Assembly: GCA_016198185.1 (NCBI GenBank)
Contig: JACQJD010000011.1
Span: 1 to 37,311 of the forward strand
Source of the DNA: Deltaproteobacteria bacterium
GTDB lineage: Bacteria; Bdellovibrionota; JACOXK01; 2-02-FULL-40-11
Direction: 5' to 3'
DNA length: 37,311 nucleotides
In this document: piece by piece, positions 23,807 through 32,324 of the stretch
Numbering within the stretch: the stretch's first letter is position 1
Layout of the letters: every line of letters starts with the position of its first letter
The notes under the pieces: generated by a model
The model's input: only the letters and a program-made list of their open reading frames with translations
Database searches by the model: none
What the model was told of the DNA's origin: nothing
Translations under genes and position numbers: made by a program

Positions 23807-25027
23807 TTATCCAGCAATGTTATTTAAATCTAAAATCGGCAACAAAATTGCCATGACAATGACCCCCACAATGGCTCCCATGGTGACAATCATGAGAGGC
23901 TCTAAAAGCGTGGTCATTGCCGTTAACGTTGTATTGACTTCATCTTCATAGGTTTGTGCAATGGTGTTTAACATGGATTCTAATTCTCCTGTTTTTTCGC
24001 CAATCGCAATCATGTGGGTCACCATGGGGGGGAACTCACCACTTTCTCGCAATGGGGCTGCCAACGATTCTCCTTCTGAAATGTTTTCTCTGGCTTTGGT
24101 AATGGCTGTTTTTAAAACGTGATTGTCGATGACATTTTTAACAATATCCATGGCCGATAAAAGGGGAACCCCTCCTTGAAGCAAGGTCGAAAGGGTCGAA
24201 GCAAATCGAGAGATGGAAAGAATGCGGACCATTCTTCCGACCAAGGGCACTTTTAAAATAACCATGTCAAACTTTTGTTTTCCCCGAGGGGTGCGCAATA
24301 TTTTTCGGATGACATACAGGATGGCGACAATTCCTCCCAGCACCATGTACCATTGGGAACGCATGATTTCGCTGATTCGAACCACAATTTGGGTAATGAG
24401 CGGTAAGGCGCGTTCCATATCTGAAAAAATGGCTGTGATTTTGGGGATGACAAAAATAAAGAGTCCAGACACAATCAAAGAACCAATGACAATCATTAAA
24501 ATAGGATAGGTCATGGATCCCACCACTTTATTTTTCAGTCGGACAGACGATTCTGTAAAGTCCGCCAATCGTAACAACACCTGATCCAACGTTCCCGATG
24601 CTTCTCCTGCTTTCACCATATTGACAAATAAATTTGAGAAGATGTCTGGATATTTAGAGAGTGCTTGCGCCAAAGAGGCCCCTTCATTCACTTGCTCTCT
24701 GACATCTGTCATGACGAGTTTTAGTCGATCATTTTCGACTTGCTCGGTGATGGCCACCAATGCATCGATCAACGGAACGTGGGCTTTGGCAAGGGTTGCC
24801 ATTTGTCGCGTCATGATGGCGATATCATTGACAGAGATTCTTTTAAAGAGCCCCTTTAAGTTCAAAGCACTCCCGCTTTTTTGAGTGACCAATTGTTCCG
24901 TAATTTGCGTTGGGAAAATGCCTTGTCGTCTTAATTTCGATCGTGCAATTTTTTCGGTATCACCGTCGGTCTTTCCTTTGACGGCTTTGCCGGAGTGATC
25001 TAGCCCTTTGTATTCGAAAACAGGCAT
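23807..25027 (-). CDS. gspF: Type II secretion inner-membrane protein GspF
   Basis: A 406-aa polytopic platform protein at the base of the pseudopilus. It begins MPVFEYKGLDHSGKAVKGK, a typical GspF start, and has two tandem GspF domains with the repeated pattern RQMATLAKAHVPLIDAL and SRFASTLSTLLQGGVPLLSAM. Three membrane helices are visible (about residues 170-190, 220-240 and 375-400), with TLLEPLMIVTMGAIVGVIVMA at the end. It starts 2 bp after the gspE stop. Confidence 0.96.
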   Translation of the reverse strand: MPVFEYKGLDHSGKAVKGKTDGDTEKIARSKLRRQGIFPTQITEQLVTQKSGSALNLKGLFKRISVNDIAIMTRQMATLAKAHVPLIDALVAITEQVENDRLKLVMTDVREQVNEGASLAQALSKYPDIFSNLFVNMVKAGEASGTLDQVLLRLADFTESSVRLKNKVVGSMTYPILMIVIGSLIVSGLFIFVIPKITAIFSDMERALPLITQIVVRISEIMRSQWYMVLGGIVAILYVIRKILRTPRGKQKFDMVILKVPLVGRMVRILSISRFASTLSTLLQGGVPLLSAMDIVKNVIDNHVLKTAITKARENISEGESLAAPLRESGEFPPMVTHMIAIGEKTGELESMLNTIAQTYEDEVNTTLTAMTTLLEPLMIVTMGAIVGVIVMAILLPILDLNNIAG

Positions 25028-25029
25028 GG

Positions 25030-26727
25030 TTAGGCGTCGACCTGTGTGGCTCTTAAAATTTCTTCGATGGTGGTGATGCCTTGAAGGACTTTGTTAATGC
25101 CATCGTCACGAATGGTTTTCATCCCTTTTTCAAGGGCTGCTTTCTTCAGTTTTGTAGAATCGGCTCCCGCAATGATGAGTTGGCGGATATCTTCATCTAC
25201 GACAAACAATTCTTTGATACAGGTTCTGCCTGAATAGCCGGTTTTCATACAGGCATCACAGCCACGGGCCTGGTAGATTTTTTTGTCTTGAATTTCTTGC
25301 CGCAAGAGCCCCAATTGCTTTAATTCTTCGTCGGTGGGGGTATATTCTTTTTTGCATTTTTGACAAATTTGACGGATCAATCTTTGCCCAATGGCACCTA
25401 AAATGGAAGAGGCCACCAAGAAGGGTTCTATCCCCATATCTGCCAAGCGGGAGATAGCCCCAGGGGCGTCATTGGTGTGAAGGGTGGAAAGAACCAAATG
25501 TCCTGTGAGTGAAGCTTGAATGGCAATTTCCGCGGTTTCCAAATCTCGGATTTCCCCAACCATCACAATATCGGGGTCCTGTCGTAAAATGGCACGAAGT
25601 CCCGCAGCAAACGTAAGATTGGTTTTTGGATTGACGGGGATTTGCCCAATCCCTTTGATTTGCATTTCGACGGGATCTTCAATGGTTAAAATATTTCTTT
25701 CGACGGAGTTTAATCGCGAAAGACAAGCATAGAGCGTTGAAGATTTTCCAGACCCCGTGGGTCCCGTGACCAAAATGATGCCGTGGTTTTTGTTAATGAG
25801 GGTAACGATCGTTTGTAGGACCTCTCCATCAAAGCCTAAATCTTCCAAATTGAGAATGACTTTGCTTTTGTCTGCCAGCCGCAACACAATCCGTTCCCCA
25901 AAAGACACTGGAACGGTGGAAACCCGAATATCAATATCTTTGCCTGCGACTTTAATTCGGATCCTACCATCTTGCGGGACGCGTTTTTCAGCAATGTTTA
26001 AATCGGCCATCACTTTAACGCGTGAAATAATACTGTTTTGAAAAGCCTTGGGGGGTTTGTAGACATCGTACATCACCCCATCAATTCGAAACCGAACAAT
26101 GACTTCGCGTTCTTGGGGTTCGATGTGAATATCGCTGGCTCTTTCTTTGACAGCTCGAAACATGAGAGAATTCACCAATCGGATAATGGGTGCTTCGTCA
26201 GAAGCATCCAACAAATCTTCGGGTTCTTCCAATTGATAAGAAAGATCGATGGCCTCTTCTTCGCCAATTTCGGACATCGATTTTTCTTCTTTTTTTTCAT
26301 ACACGCGGTTAATGGCGTCTTGAATTTTGATTTGACTTGCCATGACGGGTTTCACCCGTTGCTTTAAAATAATGCGTAGATCATCCAAGGCATCTTGTTC
26401 CAGAGGATTGGCAATGGCGACCGTGACATCTTCTGGGGTCATTTTGAGAGGGATGCATTCGTTTTCTTTACAAAAGTTAATGGGGACATTTTCTACGAGT
26501 TTAGGATCAATCTCTTCAATGGGCAAATCTTGTAGAAAGGGAATGTTGAGTTGAACGCTGAGTGCCCGTTGGATTTCTTCGGGTTTTAAAAATCCTTTAT
26601 CGATGAGAAGTTCCCCAAGTTTTCCACCTTGATCGCGCTGGATGAGGAGTGCTTGTTCCAGTTGTTCTTCTGTCAGCGTTGTATGCTTTAAGAGAATCTC
26701 TCCTAATTTGTGTTTGGGTAAGGTCAT
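25030..26727 (-). CDS. gspE: Type II secretion ATPase GspE
   Basis: A 565-aa cytoplasmic hexameric ATPase driving pseudopilus assembly. The N-terminal MshEN/N1E region (LGEILLKHTTLTEEQLEQAL) is followed by the N2E and ATPase domains: Walker A GPTGSGKSS with K328, Asp box (TIEDPVE), Walker B (LRQDPDIVMVGEIRD) and the His box (LTGHLVLSTLHTND). The zinc-binding tetracysteine region is present (CQKC and CDAC). Length and domain order are normal for the family. The gene sits 12 bp after gspD. Confidence 0.97.
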   Translation of the reverse strand: MTLPKHKLGEILLKHTTLTEEQLEQALLIQRDQGGKLGELLIDKGFLKPEEIQRALSVQLNIPFLQDLPIEEIDPKLVENVPINFCKENECIPLKMTPEDVTVAIANPLEQDALDDLRIILKQRVKPVMASQIKIQDAINRVYEKKEEKSMSEIGEEEAIDLSYQLEEPEDLLDASDEAPIIRLVNSLMFRAVKERASDIHIEPQEREVIVRFRIDGVMYDVYKPPKAFQNSIISRVKVMADLNIAEKRVPQDGRIRIKVAGKDIDIRVSTVPVSFGERIVLRLADKSKVILNLEDLGFDGEVLQTIVTLINKNHGIILVTGPTGSGKSSTLYACLSRLNSVERNILTIEDPVEMQIKGIGQIPVNPKTNLTFAAGLRAILRQDPDIVMVGEIRDLETAEIAIQASLTGHLVLSTLHTNDAPGAISRLADMGIEPFLVASSILGAIGQRLIRQICQKCKKEYTPTDEELKQLGLLRQEIQDKKIYQARGCDACMKTGYSGRTCIKELFVVDEDIRQLIIAGADSTKLKKAALEKGMKTIRDDGINKVLQGITTIEEILRATQVDA

Positions 26728-26739
26728 AAGCGGTTTGAG

Positions 26740-28896
26740 CTATTCCTCCAGCTTCGGGGGATTGAGCCTATTCAAATAGGTTGTCTTTTTGTCTTCTTCT
26801 GTATAGTTTTCGTCGATAAATTCCTGGCGGTCTTTGAGTTTGGCATCAAACAATTTTCGAAAGTCTCCATATTTTTGAACAATCGTTGGGGTGAGCAACA
26901 ACAGCAAATTGGTTTTAATGGTTTCCGAGCTAGAGCTTTTAAAGAGCCAGCCAATGATGGGAATATCTCCCAAGAGCGGCACTTTGCTGCTCGTTTCATT
27001 CACATTGTCTTTGAGTAAACCTCCAATGACAACGGTGTCTTGGTCGCGCACCAAAACAGTCGATTTCATCGCACGTTTGGTGGAAGCAAAGGTTTGGCCT
27101 TGAATATCACTCGGTGGTTTTCGGTTGGAAATATCTTCAATCACTTGGTCAATTTCTAAACGTACGAGTTTGGAAGTCTCATTAATTTGAGGTTTAATTT
27201 TAAGGGTTAACCCAATGGGTTCTCGTTGAATATTTTGCTGAGAAAGCCCTGTTGAGGTGATCGTGGTTCCGGCCAACGTTGGAATTTTTTCTGAAACTTC
27301 AATTTGAGATTCTTCGTTGTCTAAGGCCAAAATTTGAGGAGCCGATAACAAATTGGAATTGGCGTCTGTTGCCAGTGCTCGAATGAGGGCCGTGGCCGCA
27401 GGAATATCGCGCGTTTGTCCATCTGGAAATTTTACTTCGATGGATTTTTTGGTAATAAATCCAATGACGCCACTGCCCGGCGTAAGGAGTTTGGTAGGAT
27501 CTATAATGGATTCTAAAGAATTAGGGGAAGTTCCTGAAAACCCACCGACCAAGCCATTTTGAAACCCTGCTGCTGGAACGCCTGCCGTGTAGGAAAGGCC
27601 TAAGGCTTTGGTCTTGGCAACAGAAACTTCGAGAATATAGGCTTCCACAAACACTTGTTTTCTGGGGATATCCAACTTTTGAATGACATCTTTTAAGGTA
27701 TTAAAATCTTGAAGAGACGCGGTGACCACAATGGAATTGGTTTCTTTATCATCTGAAATTTTAATATCTCCTTCGAAGTCAATAGGGCCTGCCGGGACTC
27801 CAGGTTGAGCACGTCCTGGGGTGCCTACAATTTTATTGAGCGTGGTTACGATTTTTTCTGCAGAAGAATTTTGAAGATAGTAGACATGAATTTTTCCACC
27901 CCCTCGAACGGGGATATCCAATCGGCTGATGAGGTCTTTGAGTTTTTCGATCCCTTGTTTATTGGCTTTGACAATAATGTGATTGGTGCGGTTATCGGGA
28001 ATGATTTTTGAAATTTGCTCACTGCCTCCTTCTCCGCCTCCAAAAGAAGGTGCAGAAGGTGGTGAAAACCGCGAAGTTCCGCCGGGTCGATACCCGCCGC
28101 TACTTCGAGAATCACTCAGAATGTCATTGAGTTGTTGAGCGACATCTTTGGCAGAGGCATGGCGAATTTTAATGACCTCCAGTTTTTCTTCAAATCCTTT
28201 GATATCGAGATGTTGTAAGATTTCAATCAATCGGTTGATGTTGGCACCGGTATCCGAAATAATTAAACTGTTGGTGGGTTCGTAAGGGACAATGGCTCTG
28301 GGATTGGAAATGAGCTGCAACGAACGCGCGATTTCGCCAGCCGAAATATATTTCAAATGATAAATTTGGGTGATGTAGCCATCGCTCGTGGGAGCGGGTT
28401 CGTTGGCATAGGTGTGGACACTCATTTTGGCAGCCTCGCGATTGTCGACGATTTTTAAGAATTTTCCAACGGGAACGACCGTTAGATTGTTCATATCGAG
28501 AGCCGATAAAAAAGCGCGATAGGCTTCTTCAATCGTGACTTCTTCTTGAGAAATGATGGTAATTTTTTTATTGGCCAGGGGTGTGGTGACCATAAAACTT
28601 TTGCCGGTGAGTTTGCTGATGGTTTTCGCCAAGGCATCCAAACTTTCATCTCGAAAATTAATGCTGGTAATTTTCGGGGCTAATTTTGCTGCATTGGGAT
28701 CAGCTTGGATGATCGTCTGTTTCGTTTCAGAAGAGCGTTCTGGCCAAGCTTCTTTGGCGGGTGTTTCTTTTGCGGGATTTGGAATTTCTTGTGCTTGGCT
28801 TTTGGGCGCTGTTTTTTGACCCGGCGTTTGAGCGAGTAAGGGGGTTATGAAGATCCAAACGATTAAGCTTGCGTAAACTCTGATATCCTTTTTCAT
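26740..28896 (-). CDS. gspD: Type II secretion secretin GspD
   Basis: Outer-membrane secretin that forms the exit channel. I chose the ATG at 28896 (718 aa) because GGGAGAG lies 7 nt upstream and it directly begins a signal peptide (MKKDIRVYASLIVWIFITPLLA); the frame is open 14 codons further. After a Pro/Lys-rich spacer come N0 (ITSINFRDESLDALAKTISK), N1-N3 repeats (IYHLKYISAGEIARSL, VIKIRHASAKDVAQQL, VYYLQNSSAEKIVTTL) and the secretin domain with VFVEAYILEVS, the SAPQILALDNEESQIEV core and TVVIGGLLKDN near the end. N3 contains a Gly/Ser/Arg insert of the usual kind. No obvious S-domain for a pilotin is evident. Confidence 0.96.
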   Translation of the reverse strand: MKKDIRVYASLIVWIFITPLLAQTPGQKTAPKSQAQEIPNPAKETPAKEAWPERSSETKQTIIQADPNAAKLAPKITSINFRDESLDALAKTISKLTGKSFMVTTPLANKKITIISQEEVTIEEAYRAFLSALDMNNLTVVPVGKFLKIVDNREAAKMSVHTYANEPAPTSDGYITQIYHLKYISAGEIARSLQLISNPRAIVPYEPTNSLIISDTGANINRLIEILQHLDIKGFEEKLEVIKIRHASAKDVAQQLNDILSDSRSSGGYRPGGTSRFSPPSAPSFGGGEGGSEQISKIIPDNRTNHIIVKANKQGIEKLKDLISRLDIPVRGGGKIHVYYLQNSSAEKIVTTLNKIVGTPGRAQPGVPAGPIDFEGDIKISDDKETNSIVVTASLQDFNTLKDVIQKLDIPRKQVFVEAYILEVSVAKTKALGLSYTAGVPAAGFQNGLVGGFSGTSPNSLESIIDPTKLLTPGSGVIGFITKKSIEVKFPDGQTRDIPAATALIRALATDANSNLLSAPQILALDNEESQIEVSEKIPTLAGTTITSTGLSQQNIQREPIGLTLKIKPQINETSKLVRLEIDQVIEDISNRKPPSDIQGQTFASTKRAMKSTVLVRDQDTVVIGGLLKDNVNETSSKVPLLGDIPIIGWLFKSSSSETIKTNLLLLLTPTIVQKYGDFRKLFDAKLKDRQEFIDENYTEEDKKTTYLNRLNPPKLEE

Positions 28897-28924
28897 TATT
28901 TTTCTCTCCCTCATCCTCAATTCG

Positions 28925-29899
28925 TTAACGAATTTCATAATTAAAGGTCATTTTCTTTCCAGCGCGTTCCACGTCCAGACTAATTTCTTTGGCTTGGGTG
29001 ATGGCACCATAAAATTCCAATGCTTTGGAAGGACTGTCCATGTCTACCCCATTGACGCGCTCGACGGTGTCGCCATTTTGAATGCCCAGTTTTTCATAGA
29101 GTGAGCCTGGTTTGATCGAAAAAATTTTAAAGCCTTGAATCTTGCCGCCGACAATATTGGGAACGGCGCGGGCCTGCGTCAAAATTTCATTGGGATTGGC
29201 CAAGGTTCCTTCGAGCGCACTGCGATCAATAATAAATCGTCCTTCACCTGCTTGACGAATGCCGCCCGCCAACTCTGGGCTGGAAGCCCCTGCGGAATAA
29301 GGGGGGGTTGTATCGGGAGCGCCTTCTTTTACTTCAATGTATTCGACGGAAGCAGTTTCCTGATTTTCAAAATAAACACGAGCAGGTTCAATTTTAATAA
29401 TTTTGGCCTTTTGGGAAACAATGTCTTGAGCACTGTAAGATTCGGTTTGATTTTGGGATTTATCCATAATGGCAGCTACTGATTTTGTGGGATCGGTTAA
29501 AATAATGGTCCCCACCAATTCCAAGGTGAGTGAGGAGGGAACGGCCGTTTCGATATCCAAGCCAATTTTAGGTCGGCCCGCTTGTGCTAAGGTTGCTTCG
29601 TCTTCTTCTTTGGCGAAAGGGTTAAAAATATTTCGTTTTCGGATGACTTGAAAATCTGTGAACGGGGGATACGACGTTTGTTCGGTTTCTGTGAGTCGAG
29701 GAAGCGCCGTTTTTTTTTCCTGGATAGGGGTTTGGATTTTGTTGTCGATGTAGCTGACAACCAAATTGGAGACACTTTTTGCCAATAAGAAAATAATAAT
29801 CAAATGTAAGACCCAAAAATATCTTTGGAGCGTGGTGGTATCCAAAGAAAGTTGGCTCACGCGGTCTAAAATAACACGAATATCAAAGTTTTTGGCCAT
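28925..29899 (-). CDS. gspC: Type II secretion system protein GspC
   Basis: First gene of the operon, 324 aa. It has a short cytoplasmic N-terminus, one membrane helix (about 28-50, FWVLHLIIIFLLAKSVSNLVV), a homology region with FTDFQVIRKRNIFNPF and LELVGTIIL that contacts the secretin N0 domain, and a C-terminal PDZ domain (about 240-324, FKIFSIKPGSLYEKLGIQNGD). GspC links the inner platform to GspD and helps select substrates. Its ATG has no Shine-Dalgarno. The promoter lies about 50 bp upstream. Confidence 0.95.
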   Translation of the reverse strand: MAKNFDIRVILDRVSQLSLDTTTLQRYFWVLHLIIIFLLAKSVSNLVVSYIDNKIQTPIQEKKTALPRLTETEQTSYPPFTDFQVIRKRNIFNPFAKEEDEATLAQAGRPKIGLDIETAVPSSLTLELVGTIILTDPTKSVAAIMDKSQNQTESYSAQDIVSQKAKIIKIEPARVYFENQETASVEYIEVKEGAPDTTPPYSAGASSPELAGGIRQAGEGRFIIDRSALEGTLANPNEILTQARAVPNIVGGKIQGFKIFSIKPGSLYEKLGIQNGDTVERVNGVDMDSPSKALEFYGAITQAKEISLDVERAGKKMTFNYEIR

Positions 29900-29949
29900 T
29901 GTTAAATTGATTAAATTTTATGCATTTAAAAAATACCTAATTATTAAAA

Positions 29950-29979
29950 ATTATACCTGAGTTAAAAAATGAGAATCAA
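29950..29979 (-). promoter_or_regulatory. Promoter of the gsp operon
   Basis: On the minus strand: -35 TTGATT (29974-29979), an 18-nt spacer, and a perfect -10 TATAAT (29950-29955). Transcription would begin near 29943, giving a leader of about 44 nt before gspC. There is no other strong promoter visible between the gsp genes, so this may drive all twelve. Confidence 0.65.
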
Positions 29980-30382
29980 GCGAAAATCATGAGAATAATT
30001 ACAGTTTTTGAATTTTAAGGCAAGCGCCACATGAACTTTAGCCGCCTCTTTTTGAAAGGGCGTGGAAAACGAGAAAACGCGTAGCTTGGTTATGGGAAAG
30101 AAGATTATTTTCTCAGGCACGGCGTCGCCCAGGCTCCTGCGGCTGGGCGCGCCTCAGCTCTCGGCCTGCCTGTCCGAAAACAGTCATTCTGAAGCCCGAA
30201 GGGCTGAAGAATCTTGTCGTCTCCGACGGTGAGATCCTTCCCCTTCGCTTCGCTCAGGGTCAGGATGACGGCATTTTCGGACAGCCTGGCCTGCGAGATG
30301 GCCTTCAAAAATAATCTTCTTTCCCATGCCCAGCCACAGAGTTTGTTTTCCACACCCTTTCAAAAAGAGGCGGCTTCTATTT
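29980..30382. other. Gene-free region between gspC promoter and NHL lipoprotein gene
   Basis: Apart from the gsp promoter at its edge, this stretch is occupied almost entirely by the nested inverted-repeat element 30041-30374. Open frames across it translate palindromic repeat DNA and have no start signals, so I call no gene here. Confidence 0.7.
30041..30374. repeat. 334-bp nested inverted-repeat element (contains copy C)
   Basis: Outer arms 30041-30070 and 30345-30374 are inverted copies (29 of 30 match). Further in, 30092-30111 and 30308-30327 match perfectly over 20 bp. The centre (about 30167-30289) is flanked by CTGTCCGAAAA and TTTTCGGACAG with GTCATTCTGA/CAGGATGAC just inside, the same end pattern as the repeat at 6002-6090. 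It looks like one palindromic element nested in another. There is no transposase. Its right end is 8 bp from the 3' end of the NHL lipoprotein gene. Confidence 0.8.
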
Positions 30383-31600
30383 TTATTTTGCTGGAAATCG
30401 CAGGACCCGATGATTTTGTGTGTCGGCAATCCAAATGAGGCCCCCATTGGTATAGACCCCTCTGGGGGTGTTGAGGGTATTGCCGTCGATTTTTCCATTA
30501 CGGTTGGCCCCTGCTGAGGTGAAATCTTTTTGTCCAAGAACTCTGGAGGCAGATGCGCCATTGGCGCCTGGCAAAGAATCAAAAACAACCACTCGGTGAT
30601 TTCCAGAATCGGCAATCAGAAATTGTTCACTCCCTTCATCTTGAAAAATATCGACCGGTGAAGAAAGCGTTGTTCGGGAGGTGCCAGAGCCGGCATCTGC
30701 CATCGAAGCTTGCCCCATGACGATATTGGCGCTGGTATTGTCAGAAGTGGGGAGCGAATTAAAAATCAAAATGCGGTTATTACCGGTATCGGCGATGAGG
30801 AGTTTATCAATGCTGAGATTAGACGTTGCAAAGACCCCATTTGGACTTTTAACGGTATTGGCAGCCGCTTGGCGGATATCTGCCTTTTCTGTATCGGGTT
30901 GTCCAACGACGACAGAGGCTTGGCTGCTGGTGAGGCCGACGCTGTTGTAAATGAGCACGCGGTTATTTCCAGTGTCTGCAACAAAGAGTTTATCGCCATT
31001 GTGATACACATCGGAAGGCTCATTGAGGGTATCGTCGCGTACACCTGTTGTACTGTTGTCTAATCGATTGGATTCCGATTCTGTGAAATTGGCATGGCCG
31101 ATGACACGGTCCGCATTGGCATTGTTGGCGGTGGGAATCGAGTCATAGACCAAGACACGGTTATTTCCGGTGTCGGCGATGTAAACCTTCCCCCCTTTTA
31201 CATGAACCGCGCGGGGCAGAAACAGCGTATTGCGATCGGCTTGCGTACCTCCTTGATTGGCGGAAGTGGCGTTCATGTCTGCTTGGCCGATGACAACCGT
31301 TGCAGCGGCTTGAGAAACCGTGGGGGCGGTATTCCAAATTAAAACGCGATTATTTTGAGTGTCTGCAACAAAAAGTTTCGTGCCATCAAAAAAAACGTTT
31401 CGAGGTGAGGAGAGGGAACTTGCGGTGGCATTAGACCCGCTGGCGCCAGAATTATTTTCGGCTTCTTCAAAATGTTTTTGTCCCAAAACCAACGTGGCAA
31501 ATTCTAGATCGGTATCTGGAGAGCTACCCATCATGCAACTGGAGAGAAGGAACACCATAGGAAAAAACAAATACCAGGGTGGGAACCTATAAAGATTCAT
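30383..31600 (-). CDS. NHL-repeat beta-propeller lipoprotein
   Basis: A 405-aa predicted lipoprotein: signal sequence MNLYRFPPWYLFFPMVFLLSSC with lipobox LSSC (Cys22). The mature protein is a set of six NHL repeats, each with a V/I-A-D-T/S-x-N-N/H-R-V core, consistent with a six-bladed propeller. Between blades lies a conserved V-x-G-Q/H motif (VIGQADMNA, VIGHANF, VVGQPD, VMGQAS, VLGQKDF). NHL propellers bind ligands or proteins; no catalytic residues are identified. It is a stand-alone gene downstream of the Memo-like gene and separated from it by a strong terminator. No Shine-Dalgarno precedes the ATG. Confidence 0.88.
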   Translation of the reverse strand: MNLYRFPPWYLFFPMVFLLSSCMMGSSPDTDLEFATLVLGQKHFEEAENNSGASGSNATASSLSSPRNVFFDGTKLFVADTQNNRVLIWNTAPTVSQAAATVVIGQADMNATSANQGGTQADRNTLFLPRAVHVKGGKVYIADTGNNRVLVYDSIPTANNANADRVIGHANFTESESNRLDNSTTGVRDDTLNEPSDVYHNGDKLFVADTGNNRVLIYNSVGLTSSQASVVVGQPDTEKADIRQAAANTVKSPNGVFATSNLSIDKLLIADTGNNRILIFNSLPTSDNTSANIVMGQASMADAGSGTSRTTLSSPVDIFQDEGSEQFLIADSGNHRVVVFDSLPGANGASASRVLGQKDFTSAGANRNGKIDGNTLNTPRGVYTNGGLIWIADTQNHRVLRFPAK

Positions 31601-31626
31601 TTGATGAAAATGCTAATGTTTCTCTC

Positions 31627-31657
31627 AAAAAAAGGCTACCAAAATTCGTTTTGGTAG
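31627..31657 (-). terminator. Intrinsic terminator after the Memo-like gene
   Basis: Perfect 9-bp stem CTACCAAAA / TTTTGGTAG (31636-31644 and 31649-31657) around a 4-nt loop. Reading the minus strand, it is followed by CC and seven Ts. It begins 7 nt past the stop of the gene ending at 31665 and isolates it from the NHL lipoprotein gene. Confidence 0.9.
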
Positions 31658-31664
31658 TTTGACT

Positions 31665-32255
31665 TTAAAGTTTTAGTACCCATTGGAGGCTCGTTAAGCT
31701 TTCTAAACCACAAATGTAGTAAGGACTTTTTTTCCAAGTTTCAAAAAATAATTTGGGGGGGAGGGTGTGAAAATCATGGAGAAGTTTTTGGTTCATGGTT
31801 TTTGCCTGAGAAGGTTTGACAAATTCCACCAAATTGGCCAGTGCCAAAAAGCCCGTTGCCGTGGGTTGTTTTTGGTGGAACCTCTGTAAAGCTTTTCCAA
31901 GCTCAACGCATCGTTCAAATGAAATATCTTGAACCAATATGGGAATGATTGGGGTGTGTTCCAGCTGGGCGTTCCAAAATGAAAATACCCCCCAGAGATC
32001 TTCTGCTTCAAAAGAAAGTGCATCTTTTTTTAAAGGGGGAAAAAGATCCATAAGTTCTGTGAGCCCCTCCTGGTCAATCGTTGGACTTCCATTTTTTAAA
32101 GGGATGACCGTATCTCTCGGAACACTGACCCTTGCGCCTTGTCCAGTGTGGTTGGTCATGAGAATGACGAGGCGTTTGAGATTTTTTTGTTTTTGGATAG
32201 GGTCCCAGACAGAAGCAAGTGCTGTGTCCGAAGTGTGAGGATGAATCCAAACCAT
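31665..32255 (-). CDS. Divergent short Memo-family protein
   Basis: A 196-aa protein that aligns by eye with the Memo family (AmmeMemoRadiSam system protein B). It has WIHPHTSD near the start (family PHAGY; H7), VILMTNHTGQGARVSVP (family VILGPNHTG; H36), a TPLG-like VIPLKNG with IDQEGLTEL, IIPILVQDISFERCVELGKAL (family IVPI...G.A), and a C-terminal ICGLESL (family CG motif; C182). The His, His and Cys that bind metal in human MEMO1 are therefore kept. The family HSxE and SSDFTHY segments are replaced by SFEAE and LANLVEF. The N-terminal about 40-50 residues of Memo are missing. An alternative TTG start lies at 32273. The biochemical role of Memo proteins is unsettled. Confidence 0.5.
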   Translation of the reverse strand: MVWIHPHTSDTALASVWDPIQKQKNLKRLVILMTNHTGQGARVSVPRDTVIPLKNGSPTIDQEGLTELMDLFPPLKKDALSFEAEDLWGVFSFWNAQLEHTPIIPILVQDISFERCVELGKALQRFHQKQPTATGFLALANLVEFVKPSQAKTMNQKLLHDFHTLPPKLFFETWKKSPYYICGLESLTSLQWVLKL

Positions 32256-32264
32256 AGAGGGGTA

Positions 32265-32270
32265 TTTATA
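32265..32270 (-). promoter_or_regulatory. Possible -10 box of the Memo-like gene
   Basis: TATAAA on the minus strand, 9 nt before the ATG at 32255. No good -35 is present at 16-18 nt. The position mirrors the -10 boxes of the ATPase and yceD genes and would give a nearly leaderless transcript. Confidence 0.35.
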
Positions 32271-32286
32271 CAAGAATCCCGCTCAC

Positions 32287-32315
32287 TTGACATCTCAAAA
32301 ATGATTCAGTAGTTT
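32287..32315 (+). promoter_or_regulatory. Promoter of the yceD-fab cluster
   Basis: A perfect -35 TTGACA (32287-32292), a 17-nt spacer and a weak -10 TAGTTT (32310-32315). The start codon at 32325 is 9 nt after the -10, so the transcript would start within about 3 nt of the ATG. No Shine-Dalgarno is present. The -10 is poor, hence moderate confidence. Confidence 0.45.
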
Positions 32316-32324
32316 CAACCGTTT

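Noticed and set aside
30105-30353. Minus-strand open frame of 82 aa (and an overlapping 143-aa frame)
   Set aside because: It is a translation of the palindromic repeat DNA (LTLSEAKGKDL-type sequence common to such repeats), without start signals.
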